The notes under the pieces were generated by a model, which saw nothing but the letters and a program-made list of their open reading frames with translations, did not search any database and was not told where the DNA came from. From NCBI GenBank assembly GCA_964542765.1, contig CAZIVO010000082.1:1-16515 (forward strand): a DNA stretch of 16,515 bases, in the 5' to 3' direction. This document shows positions 8,025-15,274 of the stretch, in pieces. The translations under genes were made by a program, and so were the position numbers. Each line of letters opens with the position of its first letter. The stretch's first letter is position 1. This stretch comes from CAZIVO01 sp964542765 (GTDB taxonomy: Bacteria; Planctomycetota; UBA1135; UBA2386).

Positions 8025-8402
8025 TTACTTCCTCAGAATCTTCTTACCCGCAACCGTCTTGCGCGGACCCTTCCGCGTACGGGCGTTGCAACGAGTCCGC
8101 TGACCACGAGCCGGCAAACCTCTGCGATGTCGAAGTCCGCGGTAACACATGATGTCCTTGAGACGGCTTACCGACTGCTGAACATACCGCCGCAGCGGAC
8201 CTTCGATGATGTAGTTGTTCTCGATGTGGCTCGCGACACGAGCCACATCATCGTCCGGAAGATCTTTCGCCCGCGTATCGGGTTGCAGACCAAGTTCCTT
8301 GACGATCTTGGCAGCCGTTGTCGGGCCAATCCCGTAGAGATAGGTCAAAGCAATCCCAATCTTCTTCTCGTTGGGGATATCAACTCCGAGTACTCGAGGC
8401 AT
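8025..8402 (-). CDS. rpsM: 30S ribosomal protein S13
   Basis: Small-subunit head protein forming bridges to the large subunit and contacting the P-site tRNA through its basic tail. 125 residues, standard. Begins MPRVLGVDIPNEKKIGIAL, has the helix-two-turn-helix LTYLYGIGPTTAAKI, then GLRHRRGLPARGQRTRCNAR and the lysine-rich end. Cys replaces the Thr more often seen in RTRTNAR. It lies 6 bp after rpmJ and 1 bp before rpsK. Confidence 0.98.
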   Translation of the reverse strand: MPRVLGVDIPNEKKIGIALTYLYGIGPTTAAKIVKELGLQPDTRAKDLPDDDVARVASHIENNYIIEGPLRRYVQQSVSRLKDIMCYRGLRHRRGLPARGQRTRCNARTRKGPRKTVAGKKILRK

Positions 8403-8408
8403 GTATTC

Positions 8409-8528
8409 CTACCTTCCCTGCCGCTGTTTATGGCGCGGGTTGCTGCTACAAATGACCCGGAGAACGCCGCGCCGCCGCACGATGCGACAGCTTTCACACA
8501 GCCTTCGGATGCTTGCTTTTACCTTCAT
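8409..8528 (-). CDS. rpmJ: 50S ribosomal protein L36
   Basis: Very small zinc-ribbon protein of the large subunit, 39 residues, easily missed by gene finders. Translation begins MKVKASIRRLCESCRIVRRR and ends SNPRHKQRQGR. Zinc ligands are C11, C14, C27 and H33, the standard C-X2-C-X12-C-X5-H pattern, so this is the zinc-binding form. Its place between adk and rpsM, 6 bp before rpsM, fits the usual order, except that infA, normally just upstream, is missing. Confidence 0.95.
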   Translation of the reverse strand: MKVKASIRRLCESCRIVRRRGVLRVICSSNPRHKQRQGR

Positions 8529-8555
8529 GATCAGTTCCTTGGTCGGCGAAAATTT

Positions 8556-9218
8556 CTAGCCAACCTCCTTCAGCATTACCTTGCCGAGATCCTCAAATAC
8601 GGCATCTGGCGCCTGGTCCGCATTGACTTCACACAGCAGTCCACGATCACGGTAGTAATCCAGGACTGGTTCCGTCTGCGCCCGATAGGCCGACAAACGC
8701 TGTTCGACGACAGCCTCGTTATCATCCGAGCGATGCACCAGGGCACCCTCGCAATCGTCACATATCTCATCACGGCTAGTGGGCTTGAACTTGATGTGCC
8801 AGATGGAGCCACACTGTGAGCATGTCCGACGACCGGTGAGTCGATCGATCAAGCTGCCGTGAGGAACATCGAAGAACACCGCATGTGTGATGCCGCCCGC
8901 CGAATCATCGACCGCCCGATCCAACGCAAGCGCTTGTTCGCCCGTGCGGGGAAATCCGTCCAGGATCCACGCATCCGCCGCATCCGGGCGAGCGATACGC
9001 TCGACCACCATCTCGACCATCAAGCCATCCGGAACAAGTTTCCCCTCGTCCATGTAGCCCTGCGCCTGACAACCGAGTTCGGTTCCCTGAGAACGATGCT
9101 CGCGCAGCATGTCGCCTGTCGAGATATGCAAACAGCCCGACACCCCCGCAAGCTTCTTGGCCTGGGTGCCTTTTCCAGCGCCAGGAGCGCCAAGGAATAT
9201 TGCGTGGAACGCCGTCAT
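8556..9218 (-). CDS. adk: Adenylate kinase
   Basis: Cytosolic enzyme catalysing ATP + AMP = 2 ADP, setting the adenylate energy charge. 220 residues, the long-LID form. P-loop GAPGAGKGT at 10-18; AMP-binding segment ISTGDMLRE (32-40) and LDGFPRT (86-92); a structural zinc site in the LID, C133-X2-C136-X16-C153-X2-C156; then DDNEAVVEQRL. ATG at 9218 is preferred over the one at 9233: it forms an ATGA overlap with the secY stop and has GGGGA about 8 nt upstream. Its location after secY is the classic spc arrangement. No map gene follows. Confidence 0.97.
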   Translation of the reverse strand: MTAFHAIFLGAPGAGKGTQAKKLAGVSGCLHISTGDMLREHRSQGTELGCQAQGYMDEGKLVPDGLMVEMVVERIARPDAADAWILDGFPRTGEQALALDRAVDDSAGGITHAVFFDVPHGSLIDRLTGRRTCSQCGSIWHIKFKPTSRDEICDDCEGALVHRSDDNEAVVEQRLSAYRAQTEPVLDYYRDRGLLCEVNADQAPDAVFEDLGKVMLKEVG

Positions 9219-10549
9219 CGTTTTCGTCCCCATCCGCTAGCCCCGCCGCTCTCCTTCATGAAACCCTCGTAATTGCGCATGATCAGAAGGCCATTCAGCT
9301 TCTCGACGAGATCGAGAGCCACACCGACCACAATGAGGATCGATGTGCCGCTCATGAAGTAGATCATGGCCGTGTCGAGTTGCCCGAATCCCCCCCTAAC
9401 GAAGGACGGGAACACGGCAATGACGGTCAAGAAGGTCGCACCAGCCAAGGTGATCCGCACCATCGTGTATTCCAGGAACTCGGCAGTCTTCCTGCCTGGG
9501 CGGATCCCCGGGATGAAGGAGCCATGCTCCTTGAGGTTGTCCGCCATCTCCTTGGGCTGGAACATCAGCGATACCCAGAAGAAGGAGAAGAAGAAGATCA
9601 ACGAGCCGTAACTGGCGATGTACCAGAAACCCGCACCGCCCTGGAATGTGTCCTGGAGCCAGCCCCAGCCCACCGCGCCGCCAATCAATGCGGGGATCAT
9701 CAAGAGCGCCGAAGCGAAGATGATCGGCATGACACCCGCCTGATTGACCTTGAGCGGCAGGAAGTGCCTCTGGCCACCGTAGACCTTCCGACCTCGCGTC
9801 TGCTTCGCCTGCTGGATCGGGATCCTGCGCTGGGCCTTGGTCATGTAGACCACCGCGATCACCGCGATGCCCCATGTCATCAAGAACATCAAGAGCATCT
9901 GCCAGGTATCCGTTGTCGACTCCTGCCCACCCATGCTCAAGAAGGACTGCCGCAATGCAGCGACGATCCCGGCCATGATGATCAGCGAAATACCGTTACC
10001 AACCCCGTGTTCGGTGATCTGCTCACCTAGCCACATGATGAACAGCGTCCCTGCGGTCAAGCTACACATCACCAAAATGACATAGAAGCCCCAGTACTGC
10101 TGAACTTCCGGATAGAGCAAGCCGCCACCGGAAAGAGTGCCGAAGACGACAAAGAACGACTGCACGAGACAGATCGGAATCGTCGCCAGGCGCGTGTATT
10201 GGGTTATCTTTCGCTGCCCCGAAGGACCTTCCTTGGAAATCTTCTCCAGCGTCGGCACCACCTTGACCATCAAAGAAAAGATGATGCTCGCCGAAATGTA
10301 CGGCATGACTCCGAGCGAAAAGATCGTCGCCGACTGGATGCGCGCACCGGTCAGGACATTCATCAAGTCCATGAGCCGACCGTAGGTTCCCTTGCCGGCA
10401 CTCCCCATCTGCTCGAGGAAGGCCTCTATATTCACTCCGGGCAAGGGAATCGCGAAGCCTATCCGGTAGCAGAACAGGAGCCCCAGGGTGATCAGGATCT
10501 TCGACCTGATCTCCTTGATCCGGAACAGATTGGTGAAGGAAACAGCCAT
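9215..10549 (-). CDS. secY: Protein translocase subunit SecY
   Basis: Channel-forming subunit of the SecYEG translocon in the inner membrane, which exports unfolded proteins and inserts membrane proteins. 444 residues with about ten hydrophobic segments, as expected. Motifs: FRIKEIRSKILITL at the start, SLGVMPYISASI (78-89) in the second membrane segment, GEQITEHGVGNGISL (175-189), FNPKDMA-like FQPKEMADNLKEHGSFIPG, which precedes the cytosolic SecA/ribosome-contacting loop, and the final EKLNGLLIMRNYEGF. Start chosen at ATG 10549; GTG at 10552 is directly adjacent and possible. It begins 6 bp after the rplO stop, whose acidic codons supply purine-rich sequence upstream. The stop overlaps the adk ATG. 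Confidence 0.98.
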   Translation of the reverse strand: MAVSFTNLFRIKEIRSKILITLGLLFCYRIGFAIPLPGVNIEAFLEQMGSAGKGTYGRLMDLMNVLTGARIQSATIFSLGVMPYISASIIFSLMVKVVPTLEKISKEGPSGQRKITQYTRLATIPICLVQSFFVVFGTLSGGGLLYPEVQQYWGFYVILVMCSLTAGTLFIMWLGEQITEHGVGNGISLIIMAGIVAALRQSFLSMGGQESTTDTWQMLLMFLMTWGIAVIAVVYMTKAQRRIPIQQAKQTRGRKVYGGQRHFLPLKVNQAGVMPIIFASALLMIPALIGGAVGWGWLQDTFQGGAGFWYIASYGSLIFFFSFFWVSLMFQPKEMADNLKEHGSFIPGIRPGRKTAEFLEYTMVRITLAGATFLTVIAVFPSFVRGGFGQLDTAMIYFMSGTSILIVVGVALDLVEKLNGLLIMRNYEGFMKESGGASGWGRKR

Positions 10550-10555
10550 CACTCG

Positions 10556-11391
10556 TCAGCTCTCTGGCTCCTCCTCCTTGTCCGCGTCGTCGGTGCTGCC
10601 CGCGTCGTCGGTGCTGCCCGCGTCGTCGGTGCTTGTCACAGCGTCGGTGCTTGCCGCAGCGTCGGTGCTTGCCGCAGCGTCGGTGCTTGCCGCAGCGTCG
10701 GTGCTTGCCGCNNNNNNNNNNNNNNNNNNNNNNNNNNNNNNNNNNNNNNNNNNNNNNNNNNNNNNNNNNNNNNNNNNNNNNNNNNNNNNNNNNNNNNNNN
10801 NNNNNNNNNNNCAGCGTCGGTGCTTGCCGCAGCGTCGGTGCTTGCCGCAGCGTCGGTGCTTGCCGCAGGGGCGACCGCACCACGTTTCGGAGTCGGCTCC
10901 GTCTGCCCCTTCCGGACAAACTTGGGACGGTGCTCCTTCTTGGGGATCAGTTCGACAGTTCCACCAGCAGCTTCAATCTTGGCTCGTGCACTTGCGGTGA
11001 ACGCATCGGCACGCACCGTGAGCTTCTTGGTGATCTCTCCATCACCGAGCACCTTGAACATGTCTCCGAGCTTGTTCTTCGAGGCCAAGCCAGCTGCCAA
11101 AACAGCCTGTAGATCAACAGTCGCACCATCATCGAAGCTATCGAGGCTGCTGACATTGATCGTGGTATAGAAGATCTTGAAGTTCTTGTTGTTGAAACCG
11201 CGCTTGGGAAGCCGCCGGAACAGGGGCATCTGCCCACCTTCCCAGCCCAACCGACGCGACCAACCAGAGCGAGAGTGAGCGCCCTTGTGCCCACGCCCCG
11301 CCGTCTTTCCGTGGCCGGAACCGGTTCCGCGCGCAACCCGCTTGCGAGACTTATTCTTGAGGCCGAGGCCCTTTGCTTCTGAGAGATTCAT
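10556..11391 (-). CDS. rplO: 50S ribosomal protein L15 with acidic repeat tail
   Basis: Late-assembly protein of the large subunit. Residues 1-160 are normal L15: glycine- and lysine-rich start with GTGSGHGKTAGRGHKG, SRSGWSRRLGWEGGQMPL, then the C-terminal fold ending near KKEHRPKF. A linker (161-175) leads into tandem AASTDA units: three copies before a run of 100 N, then four AASTDA, one VTSTDD, two AGSTDD and the end ADKEEEPES with TGA at 10558-10556. The two sides are in frame only if the true gap is 2 modulo 3. Pure repeat units predict 17 + 18k bases, which satisfies this. With k = 0 the protein would be 250 residues. The first ATG overlaps the rpsE... rplO junction as ATGA with the rpsE stop. 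No rpmD lies between rpsE and rplO. The coordinates span the gap. Confidence 0.9.
10586..10866 (-). repeat. 18-bp tandem repeat in rplO
   Basis: Unit on the plus strand CAGCGTCGGTGCTTGCCG, encoding AASTDA on the minus strand. Seven units lie at 10586-10711: four exact copies next to the gap and three diverged copies at the 3' end of the gene. Three exact units plus one base lie at 10812-10866. The copies next to the gap are identical to one another, which explains failed assembly across the array. The true copy number is unknown, at least ten. Confidence 0.95.
10712..10811. other. Assembly gap of 100 N
   Basis: Exactly 100 undetermined bases, the conventional placeholder for a scaffold gap of unknown size. 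Identical repeat units flank it in the same orientation. The repeat phase on the two sides predicts a true length of 17 bases plus a multiple of 18. Confidence 0.97.
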
Positions 11392-11900
11392 TCGACACTC
11401 ACCCCTCGGAGCTTCTGCACATGCTCCTTGTCACGCAGTTGCGACAGCGCATCCATCGTGGCCTTGACCACATTGAGCGCATTGGTCGATCCGTAGTTCT
11501 TGGTCAGGATGTCCGTAATCCCGGCCAACTCGACGACCTTGCGCACCGCCTTACCAGCGATCACGCCAGTCCCGGGGGCCGCTGGTATCAGGCGCACACG
11601 CGAAGCACAGAAGACACCTTCCACCGAGTGTGGAATGGTGTGGCCTGCACGCGTGACGCGCATCAACCTCTTACGGCCATCCTTGACCGACTTCTCGACA
11701 GCACTGGGGACTTCCTTGGCCTTGCCGTAGCCAATCCCAACGAGTCCATTTCGGTTTCCGATGACGGACAGGGCGCTGAAAGAGAATCGTCGACCACCCT
11801 TGACAACAGTGGCGGAACGATTGATTTCGATCACATCATCCTCGATCTCTGTGCCCAAGGCTTCTTCGATCGGAACGACGGGATATTGCTTCTTGACCAT
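11388..11900 (-). CDS. rpsE: 30S ribosomal protein S5
   Basis: Small-subunit protein at the mRNA entry side, involved in helicase activity and fidelity. 170 residues, normal. After the ATG at 11900 (MVKKQYPVV), the double-stranded-RNA-binding-like domain shows DDVIEINRSATVVKGGRRFSF and LVGIGYGKAKEVPSAVEK. The C-terminal domain shows APGTGVIAGKAVRKVVELAG and YGSTNALNVVKATMDAL. The frame is open further upstream inside rplR, but that part is not S5 sequence. A GAGGAC site lies just before the ATG, overlapping the last rplR codons. Confidence 0.97.
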   Translation of the reverse strand: MVKKQYPVVPIEEALGTEIEDDVIEINRSATVVKGGRRFSFSALSVIGNRNGLVGIGYGKAKEVPSAVEKSVKDGRKRLMRVTRAGHTIPHSVEGVFCASRVRLIPAAPGTGVIAGKAVRKVVELAGITDILTKNYGSTNALNVVKATMDALSQLRDKEHVQKLRGVSVE

Positions 11901-11904
11901 GTCC

Positions 11905-12276
11905 TCAGAACTCCAATCCGCCTTCACGAGCGGCTTCGGCCAAGGCCTTGACCCGACCATGAAACTTGAATGAGCCACGATCGAACGCTACCTGGCTGAC
12001 CCCAGCGCTCTTCGCCCGGGCCGCAATGGCCAAGCCGATCTTGGCCGCGACTTCCATCTTGGTCAGCCCCACAATTTCACCACGCAGGTCCTTGTCACGC
12101 GACGATGCCGAAGCGAGGGTGCTACCCTGCCGGTCATCGATAACCTGACAATAGATATTCTTCAGGCTACGAAAGACCGAAAGACGAGGCCTGTTCGGCT
12201 TCTCGTGCATCGGCCTACGCGTGCTCAACGCCTTGCGCCTGTGGTGTTGTGACTTTCTCTTCTGCAGATCAACCAT
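11905..12276 (-). CDS. rplR: 50S ribosomal protein L18
   Basis: Binds 5S rRNA and helps place it on the large subunit. 123 residues, normal. The basic N-terminus (KRKSQHHRRKALSTRR) leads to RPRLSVFRSLKNIYCQVIDD, the L18 signature, then AKIGLAIAARAKSAGVSQVAFDRG and GRVKALAEAAREGGLEF at the end. It starts 27 bp after rplF and ends 4 bp before rpsE. Confidence 0.97.
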   Translation of the reverse strand: MVDLQKRKSQHHRRKALSTRRPMHEKPNRPRLSVFRSLKNIYCQVIDDRQGSTLASASSRDKDLRGEIVGLTKMEVAAKIGLAIAARAKSAGVSQVAFDRGSFKFHGRVKALAEAAREGGLEF

Positions 12277-12303
12277 CGAATACTCGCTCGGGCTAGACCC
12301 TCA

Positions 12304-12852
12304 TCACGCTGCCCCAAAAGCCTTCCCGGCCTTCCGGCGAATCACTTCATCGTCATACTTGATGCCCTTGCCCTTGTAAGGCTCGGGCGGACGGAGTTTG
12401 CGGACCTTTGCCGCAAACTGGCCGACTTGTTGTTTGTCGCATCCAGAAATCAAGACTGTCGTCTGATTCGGACACTCGACCGACACGGTGCTCGGAATCG
12501 GCAGCGTGACCGGATGGGAGAAACCCAGGTTGAGTTGAATATTCTGTCCCTGGATTTCAGCGCCATAACCGACGCCATTGATCTCGAGCTTGCGCTGGTA
12601 GCCATCGGTCACACCGATCACCATGTTCTGGATCAAGGCGCGAGTTGTGCCGAAGAGCGCCTGGGCCAGCCGGTCTCCCTCCTGCCCAAGCTTGCTCACA
12701 GTGACCACGCCATCGCCCACCTCGACCGCTACTTCAGGCCGAACCGAGAGGCTCATCTCGCCCTTGGGACCCTTCACGGAGAAACTGCTGCCACTCAGGG
12801 AAGCGGTCACACCCGAAGGCACCTGGACTGGTAATTTGCCGATTCTAGACAT
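12304..12852 (-). CDS. rplF: 50S ribosomal protein L6
   Basis: Large-subunit protein near the factor-binding site and the sarcin-ricin loop. 182 residues in two similar halves, normal. Begins MSRIGKLPVQVPSGVTASL. The C-terminal half contains GYQRKLEINGVGYGAEI, NLGFSHPVTLPIP and the conserved end LRPPEPYKGKGIKYDDEVIR. Stop TGA is followed in frame by a second TGA. It begins 9 bp after rpsH. Confidence 0.98.
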   Translation of the reverse strand: MSRIGKLPVQVPSGVTASLSGSSFSVKGPKGEMSLSVRPEVAVEVGDGVVTVSKLGQEGDRLAQALFGTTRALIQNMVIGVTDGYQRKLEINGVGYGAEIQGQNIQLNLGFSHPVTLPIPSTVSVECPNQTTVLISGCDKQQVGQFAAKVRKLRPPEPYKGKGIKYDDEVIRRKAGKAFGAA

Positions 12853-12861
12853 GCTTCACTC

Positions 12862-13257
12862 CTACTCGACGGTGCACAAAACCTCGCCGCCGACATTCTT
12901 CTCCCGGCATTCCCGGTCCGATAGCACGCCAACATTCGTCGACACAACAGAGATGCCAAGCCCCTCAAGTGGGCGCGGCAACTCCTCAATGCTCCGGTAT
13001 CGACGACAGCCTGGTTTGCTGTAGCGCTGGATCTTCCGGATCACGTCCTCACCCTCAGGCCCGTACTTGAGAGCCACTTTCAACATGCTCTTCGGGCCTG
13101 CCGTGTGGACCTCGTATCCCTCGATGTAACCCTCGCGCTTGAGGACATCGAGGATGGACACCTTGAGTCGGCTACCCGGGACCATGCAGGACCCGGAACG
13201 AACGCCCAAGGCATTGCGAATCCGGGTGAGGAGGTCAGCGATAGGGTCGGTCATCAT
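12862..13257 (-). CDS. rpsH: 30S ribosomal protein S8
   Basis: Central-domain 16S rRNA binder needed for small-subunit assembly; in E. coli it is also the translational repressor of the spc operon. 131 residues, normal. Starts MTDPIADLLTRIRNA and ends with the signature block LGISVVSTNVGVLSDRECRE, followed by GGEVLCTVE. Two consecutive ATG codons (13257, 13254) are possible starts, with a GAGGAG site 11 nt before the first. The spc repressor site near rplE was not recognised here. Confidence 0.97.
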   Translation of the reverse strand: MMTDPIADLLTRIRNALGVRSGSCMVPGSRLKVSILDVLKREGYIEGYEVHTAGPKSMLKVALKYGPEGEDVIRKIQRYSKPGCRRYRSIEELPRPLEGLGISVVSTNVGVLSDRECREKNVGGEVLCTVE

Positions 13258-13276
13258 GGTTGGTTATTCTCCTCGC

Positions 13277-13462
13277 TCACCAGGAAGCCTTGCGCACGCC
13301 GGGGATCTCGCCTTGCAAGGCAAGCGTCCGGAAACAAATACGGCAAATGCCAAACTTGCGGTAAAAGGCACGCGGACGCCCACACAGCTGACACCGGCTG
13401 TACGCACGGGTCGAAAACTTGGGTTTCCGCTTCGCCTTGGCAATCAAGCACTTCTTGGCCAT
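13277..13462 (-). CDS. rpsN: 30S ribosomal protein S14, zinc type
   Basis: Small-subunit head protein. 61 residues, the short zinc-binding form rather than the about 100-residue zinc-free one. Zinc ligands C24-X2-C27 and C40-X2-C43, within SRCQLCGRPRAFYRKFGICR. The end IPGVRKASW is the family C-terminus. Start at ATG 13462 (MAKKCLIAKAKRK); the frame is open further upstream but only this start gives family sequence. It sits between rplE and rpsH as in the standard spc order. Confidence 0.97.
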   Translation of the reverse strand: MAKKCLIAKAKRKPKFSTRAYSRCQLCGRPRAFYRKFGICRICFRTLALQGEIPGVRKASW

Positions 13463-13478
13463 CGTTACTGTCTCTGCC

Positions 13479-14057
13479 TCACTTCTTGAATGGCATGCCC
13501 AGACTCGACAGGAGGGCATACCCCTCTTCATCGGTCTCGGCAGTGGTCACGAACGTGATGTTCATGCCTTGGATGAACTCGACCTTGTCGAGAATGATTT
13601 CGGGAAAGACACTCTGTTCGGAGAGTCCCATCGTGTAGTTACCCCGACCATCAAGCTTCGCGGATAGACCACGGAAGTCACGGATACGCGGCACAGCCAA
13701 CGCGACAAGGCGATCGAGGAACTCCCACATCCGGTCCCCGCGCAAAGTCACCGAGCATCCGATTGCATAGCCCTCGCGAAGTTTGAAACCCGCAACCGAT
13801 TTGCGAGCCTTGGTGATGACAGGTCTCTGACCAGCGATCACACCGAGTTCTCGCACGGCATGGTCAATCCGATTCTTGTTCTCAAGCGCGCGGCCAACGC
13901 CCATGTTCAGCACAATCTTCTGGAGTTGCGGGATCATCATCGGATTCGAGTAGCCGAACTGCTCGCGCAAGGCAGGCGCAATCTCGGCACGGTATTTCTC
14001 AAGCATCCGTGGCGCAGGCTTCTCGGCCTTTGGTTTTGCTGTCTTGGTGTCTGTCAC
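13479..14057 (-). CDS. rplE: 50S ribosomal protein L5
   Basis: Binds 5S rRNA and contacts the P-site tRNA. 192 residues from a GTG start, slightly longer than the usual 179 because of an alanine, lysine and proline-rich N-terminal extension of about 17 residues before MLEKYRAEIAPAL. Conserved sequence includes QKIVLNMGVGRA, GQRPVITKARKSVAGFKLREG, LDGRGNYTMGLSEQ and the end MPFKK. GTG at 14057 is preferred because GAGGAG stands 7 nt upstream. A TTG at 14078 overlaps the rplX stop and the ATG at 14006 has no ribosome binding site. Confidence 0.96.
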   Translation of the reverse strand: MTDTKTAKPKAEKPAPRMLEKYRAEIAPALREQFGYSNPMMIPQLQKIVLNMGVGRALENKNRIDHAVRELGVIAGQRPVITKARKSVAGFKLREGYAIGCSVTLRGDRMWEFLDRLVALAVPRIRDFRGLSAKLDGRGNYTMGLSEQSVFPEIILDKVEFIQGMNITFVTTAETDEEGYALLSSLGMPFKK

Positions 14058-14074
14058 CTCAAGGCTCCTCGATC

Positions 14075-14395
14075 TCAATCAAACTTGGTTCCACAGGGGA
14101 CACCGATGCGAACACGTTTGCCATCGATACGCTCGACGCGAACCCGCACACCCTTACCAGCCTTCTCGCTGTAGAGCTGAACATTGCTGATATCGATCGG
14201 GAACTCCTTGCGTACCCGGCCACCATCCGCGCTCTGCTGAGCCTGCTTGAGATGCTTCCAGCGCATGTTCACATCCTTGACGATAACCCTCTCCTCCTCA
14301 CGGAGGACCTGCAGGACCTCGCGAGGCGTGTTGGAGCAGTCGGCCCCAGCAATGATGACGACCTTGTCGCCCTTCTTGACACGAAGCCTGGACAT
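14075..14395 (-). CDS. rplX: 50S ribosomal protein L24
   Basis: Assembly-initiating large-subunit protein at the tunnel exit. 106 residues, normal. The N-terminal KOW region reads VKKGDKVVIIAGADCSNTPR, where most bacteria have GKDKGK, so the basic loop is replaced. The middle VNMRWKHLKQAQQSADGG and FPIDISNVQLY are typical L24. The ATG overlaps the rplN stop by one base (TGATG), pointing to coupling. It ends 17 bp before rplE. Confidence 0.96.
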   Translation of the reverse strand: MSRLRVKKGDKVVIIAGADCSNTPREVLQVLREEERVIVKDVNMRWKHLKQAQQSADGGRVRKEFPIDISNVQLYSEKAGKGVRVRVERIDGKRVRIGVPCGTKFD

Positions 14396-14763
14396 CAGAC
14401 CACATCCTCCGCAAGGGACACGATCTTCATGAAGTTCCGGTCTCTCAATTCCCGTGCAACAGCACCGAAGATGCGAGTTCCTTTGGGGTTGCCATCCTTG
14501 TCAACGACGACCAGCGCATTGCGATCGAAGCGAATGTAAGACCCATCGCCGCGGCGCACGTTGTGCGCTGTACGGACAACCACTCCACGCACCAATTCGC
14601 CTGACTTGACCTCACCATTGGGCAGGGCCTTCTTGACCGTCGCCACGATAACGTCTCCGAGCGAAGCATACCGACGACGACTACCGCCGAGCACCTTGAT
14701 GCACTGAACCCTCTTCGCACCGCTGTTATCAGCAACGTCAAGCATGGTCTGCTCCTGGATCAT
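14395..14763 (-). CDS. rplN: 50S ribosomal protein L14
   Basis: Large-subunit protein at an intersubunit bridge and the docking site for silencing factor RsfS. 122 residues, the invariant bacterial length. Starts MIQEQTMLDVADNSGAKR, continues with RRYASLGDVIVATVKKALPN and ends FGAVARELRDRNFMKIVSLA, all strongly conserved. It overlaps rpsQ by 4 bp (ATGA) and rplX by 1 bp. Confidence 0.98.
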   Translation of the reverse strand: MIQEQTMLDVADNSGAKRVQCIKVLGGSRRRYASLGDVIVATVKKALPNGEVKSGELVRGVVVRTAHNVRRGDGSYIRFDRNALVVVDKDGNPKGTRIFGAVARELRDRNFMKIVSLAEDVV

Positions 14764-15041
14764 GCCTCGACTCCCTCGCCCTTGCGGACAATACGGGTGA
14801 GACGCCAGCGCTTCAGCTTGGACAGAGGCCGGATCGCCGTCAACTCGACAACATCACCCAAGCCAGCCTCGTTGTTTTCGTCGTGAGCATGCACCTTGGT
14901 GCGACGACGGAGGAACTTGTCGTACATCCGATGCCTGACCACGCGCTCGACCTCCACCGTGATGGTCTTGTCCCTCTTGTCGGAGGTAACCTTGCCGACC
15001 TGGGTCTTGCGCGCTCTCCGTTGATTATTGGTATCGCTCAT
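14760..15041 (-). CDS. rpsQ: 30S ribosomal protein S17
   Basis: Primary 16S rRNA binder of the small-subunit body. 93 residues, an OB fold. Shows KTQVGKVTSDKRDKTITVEV, RHRMYDKFLRRRTKVHAHDE and IRPLSKLKRWRLTRIV. ATG at 15041 is preferred, with GAGG 6 nt upstream; a GTG at 15053 overlapping the rpmC stop would add four residues. The stop overlaps the rplN ATG. Confidence 0.97.
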   Translation of the reverse strand: MSDTNNQRRARKTQVGKVTSDKRDKTITVEVERVVRHRMYDKFLRRRTKVHAHDENNEAGLGDVVELTAIRPLSKLKRWRLTRIVRKGEGVEA

Positions 15042-15049
15042 CTCCCGCC

Positions 15050-15274
15050 TCACTCAGCACTCTCGGTTTTTTGTTCCTTGCTCTCGGCAATCTCTCGCTC
15101 ACGCAGGATCGTCTTGATGCGGGCAATATCCCGACGGATCTCCTGAAATCTCGATGTCCTCGCAACCTCTTCCGAGGCTGCCCGAAACTTCAGGCCGAAC
15201 TGCTCTTTCTGAAGAGCTTGAAGATCGAGGGACAGCTCCCGTGAATCCTTGCCGCGAATCTCGCTCACCTGCAT
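15050..15274 (-). CDS. rpmC: 50S ribosomal protein L29
   Basis: Small alpha-helical protein at the tunnel exit, part of the docking site for trigger factor and SRP. 74 residues; the core SEIRGKDSRELSLDLQALQK, then EQFGLKFRAASEE and RRDIARIKTILRERE, is typical. A charged tail of about ten residues (KEQKTESAE) is added at the C-terminus. Its ATG overlaps the rplP stop by one base. Confidence 0.96.
   Translation of the reverse strand: MQVSEIRGKDSRELSLDLQALQKEQFGLKFRAASEEVARTSRFQEIRRDIARIKTILREREIAESKEQKTESAE

Noticed and set aside
7911..8819. Plus-strand frame of 302 codons opposite rpsK, rpsM, rpmJ and adk
   Set aside because: It runs across four well-supported minus-strand genes and their spacers; it resembles no family I recognise and is explained by high GC.
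9200..10030. Plus-strand frame of 276 codons opposite secY
   Set aside because: Highly charged His/Asp/Glu/Arg composition, as expected from the antisense of hydrophobic membrane codons; no independent start site evidence.
10586..10866. CRISPR array
   Set aside because: The 18-bp units are directly adjacent without spacers and encode an in-frame protein tail.
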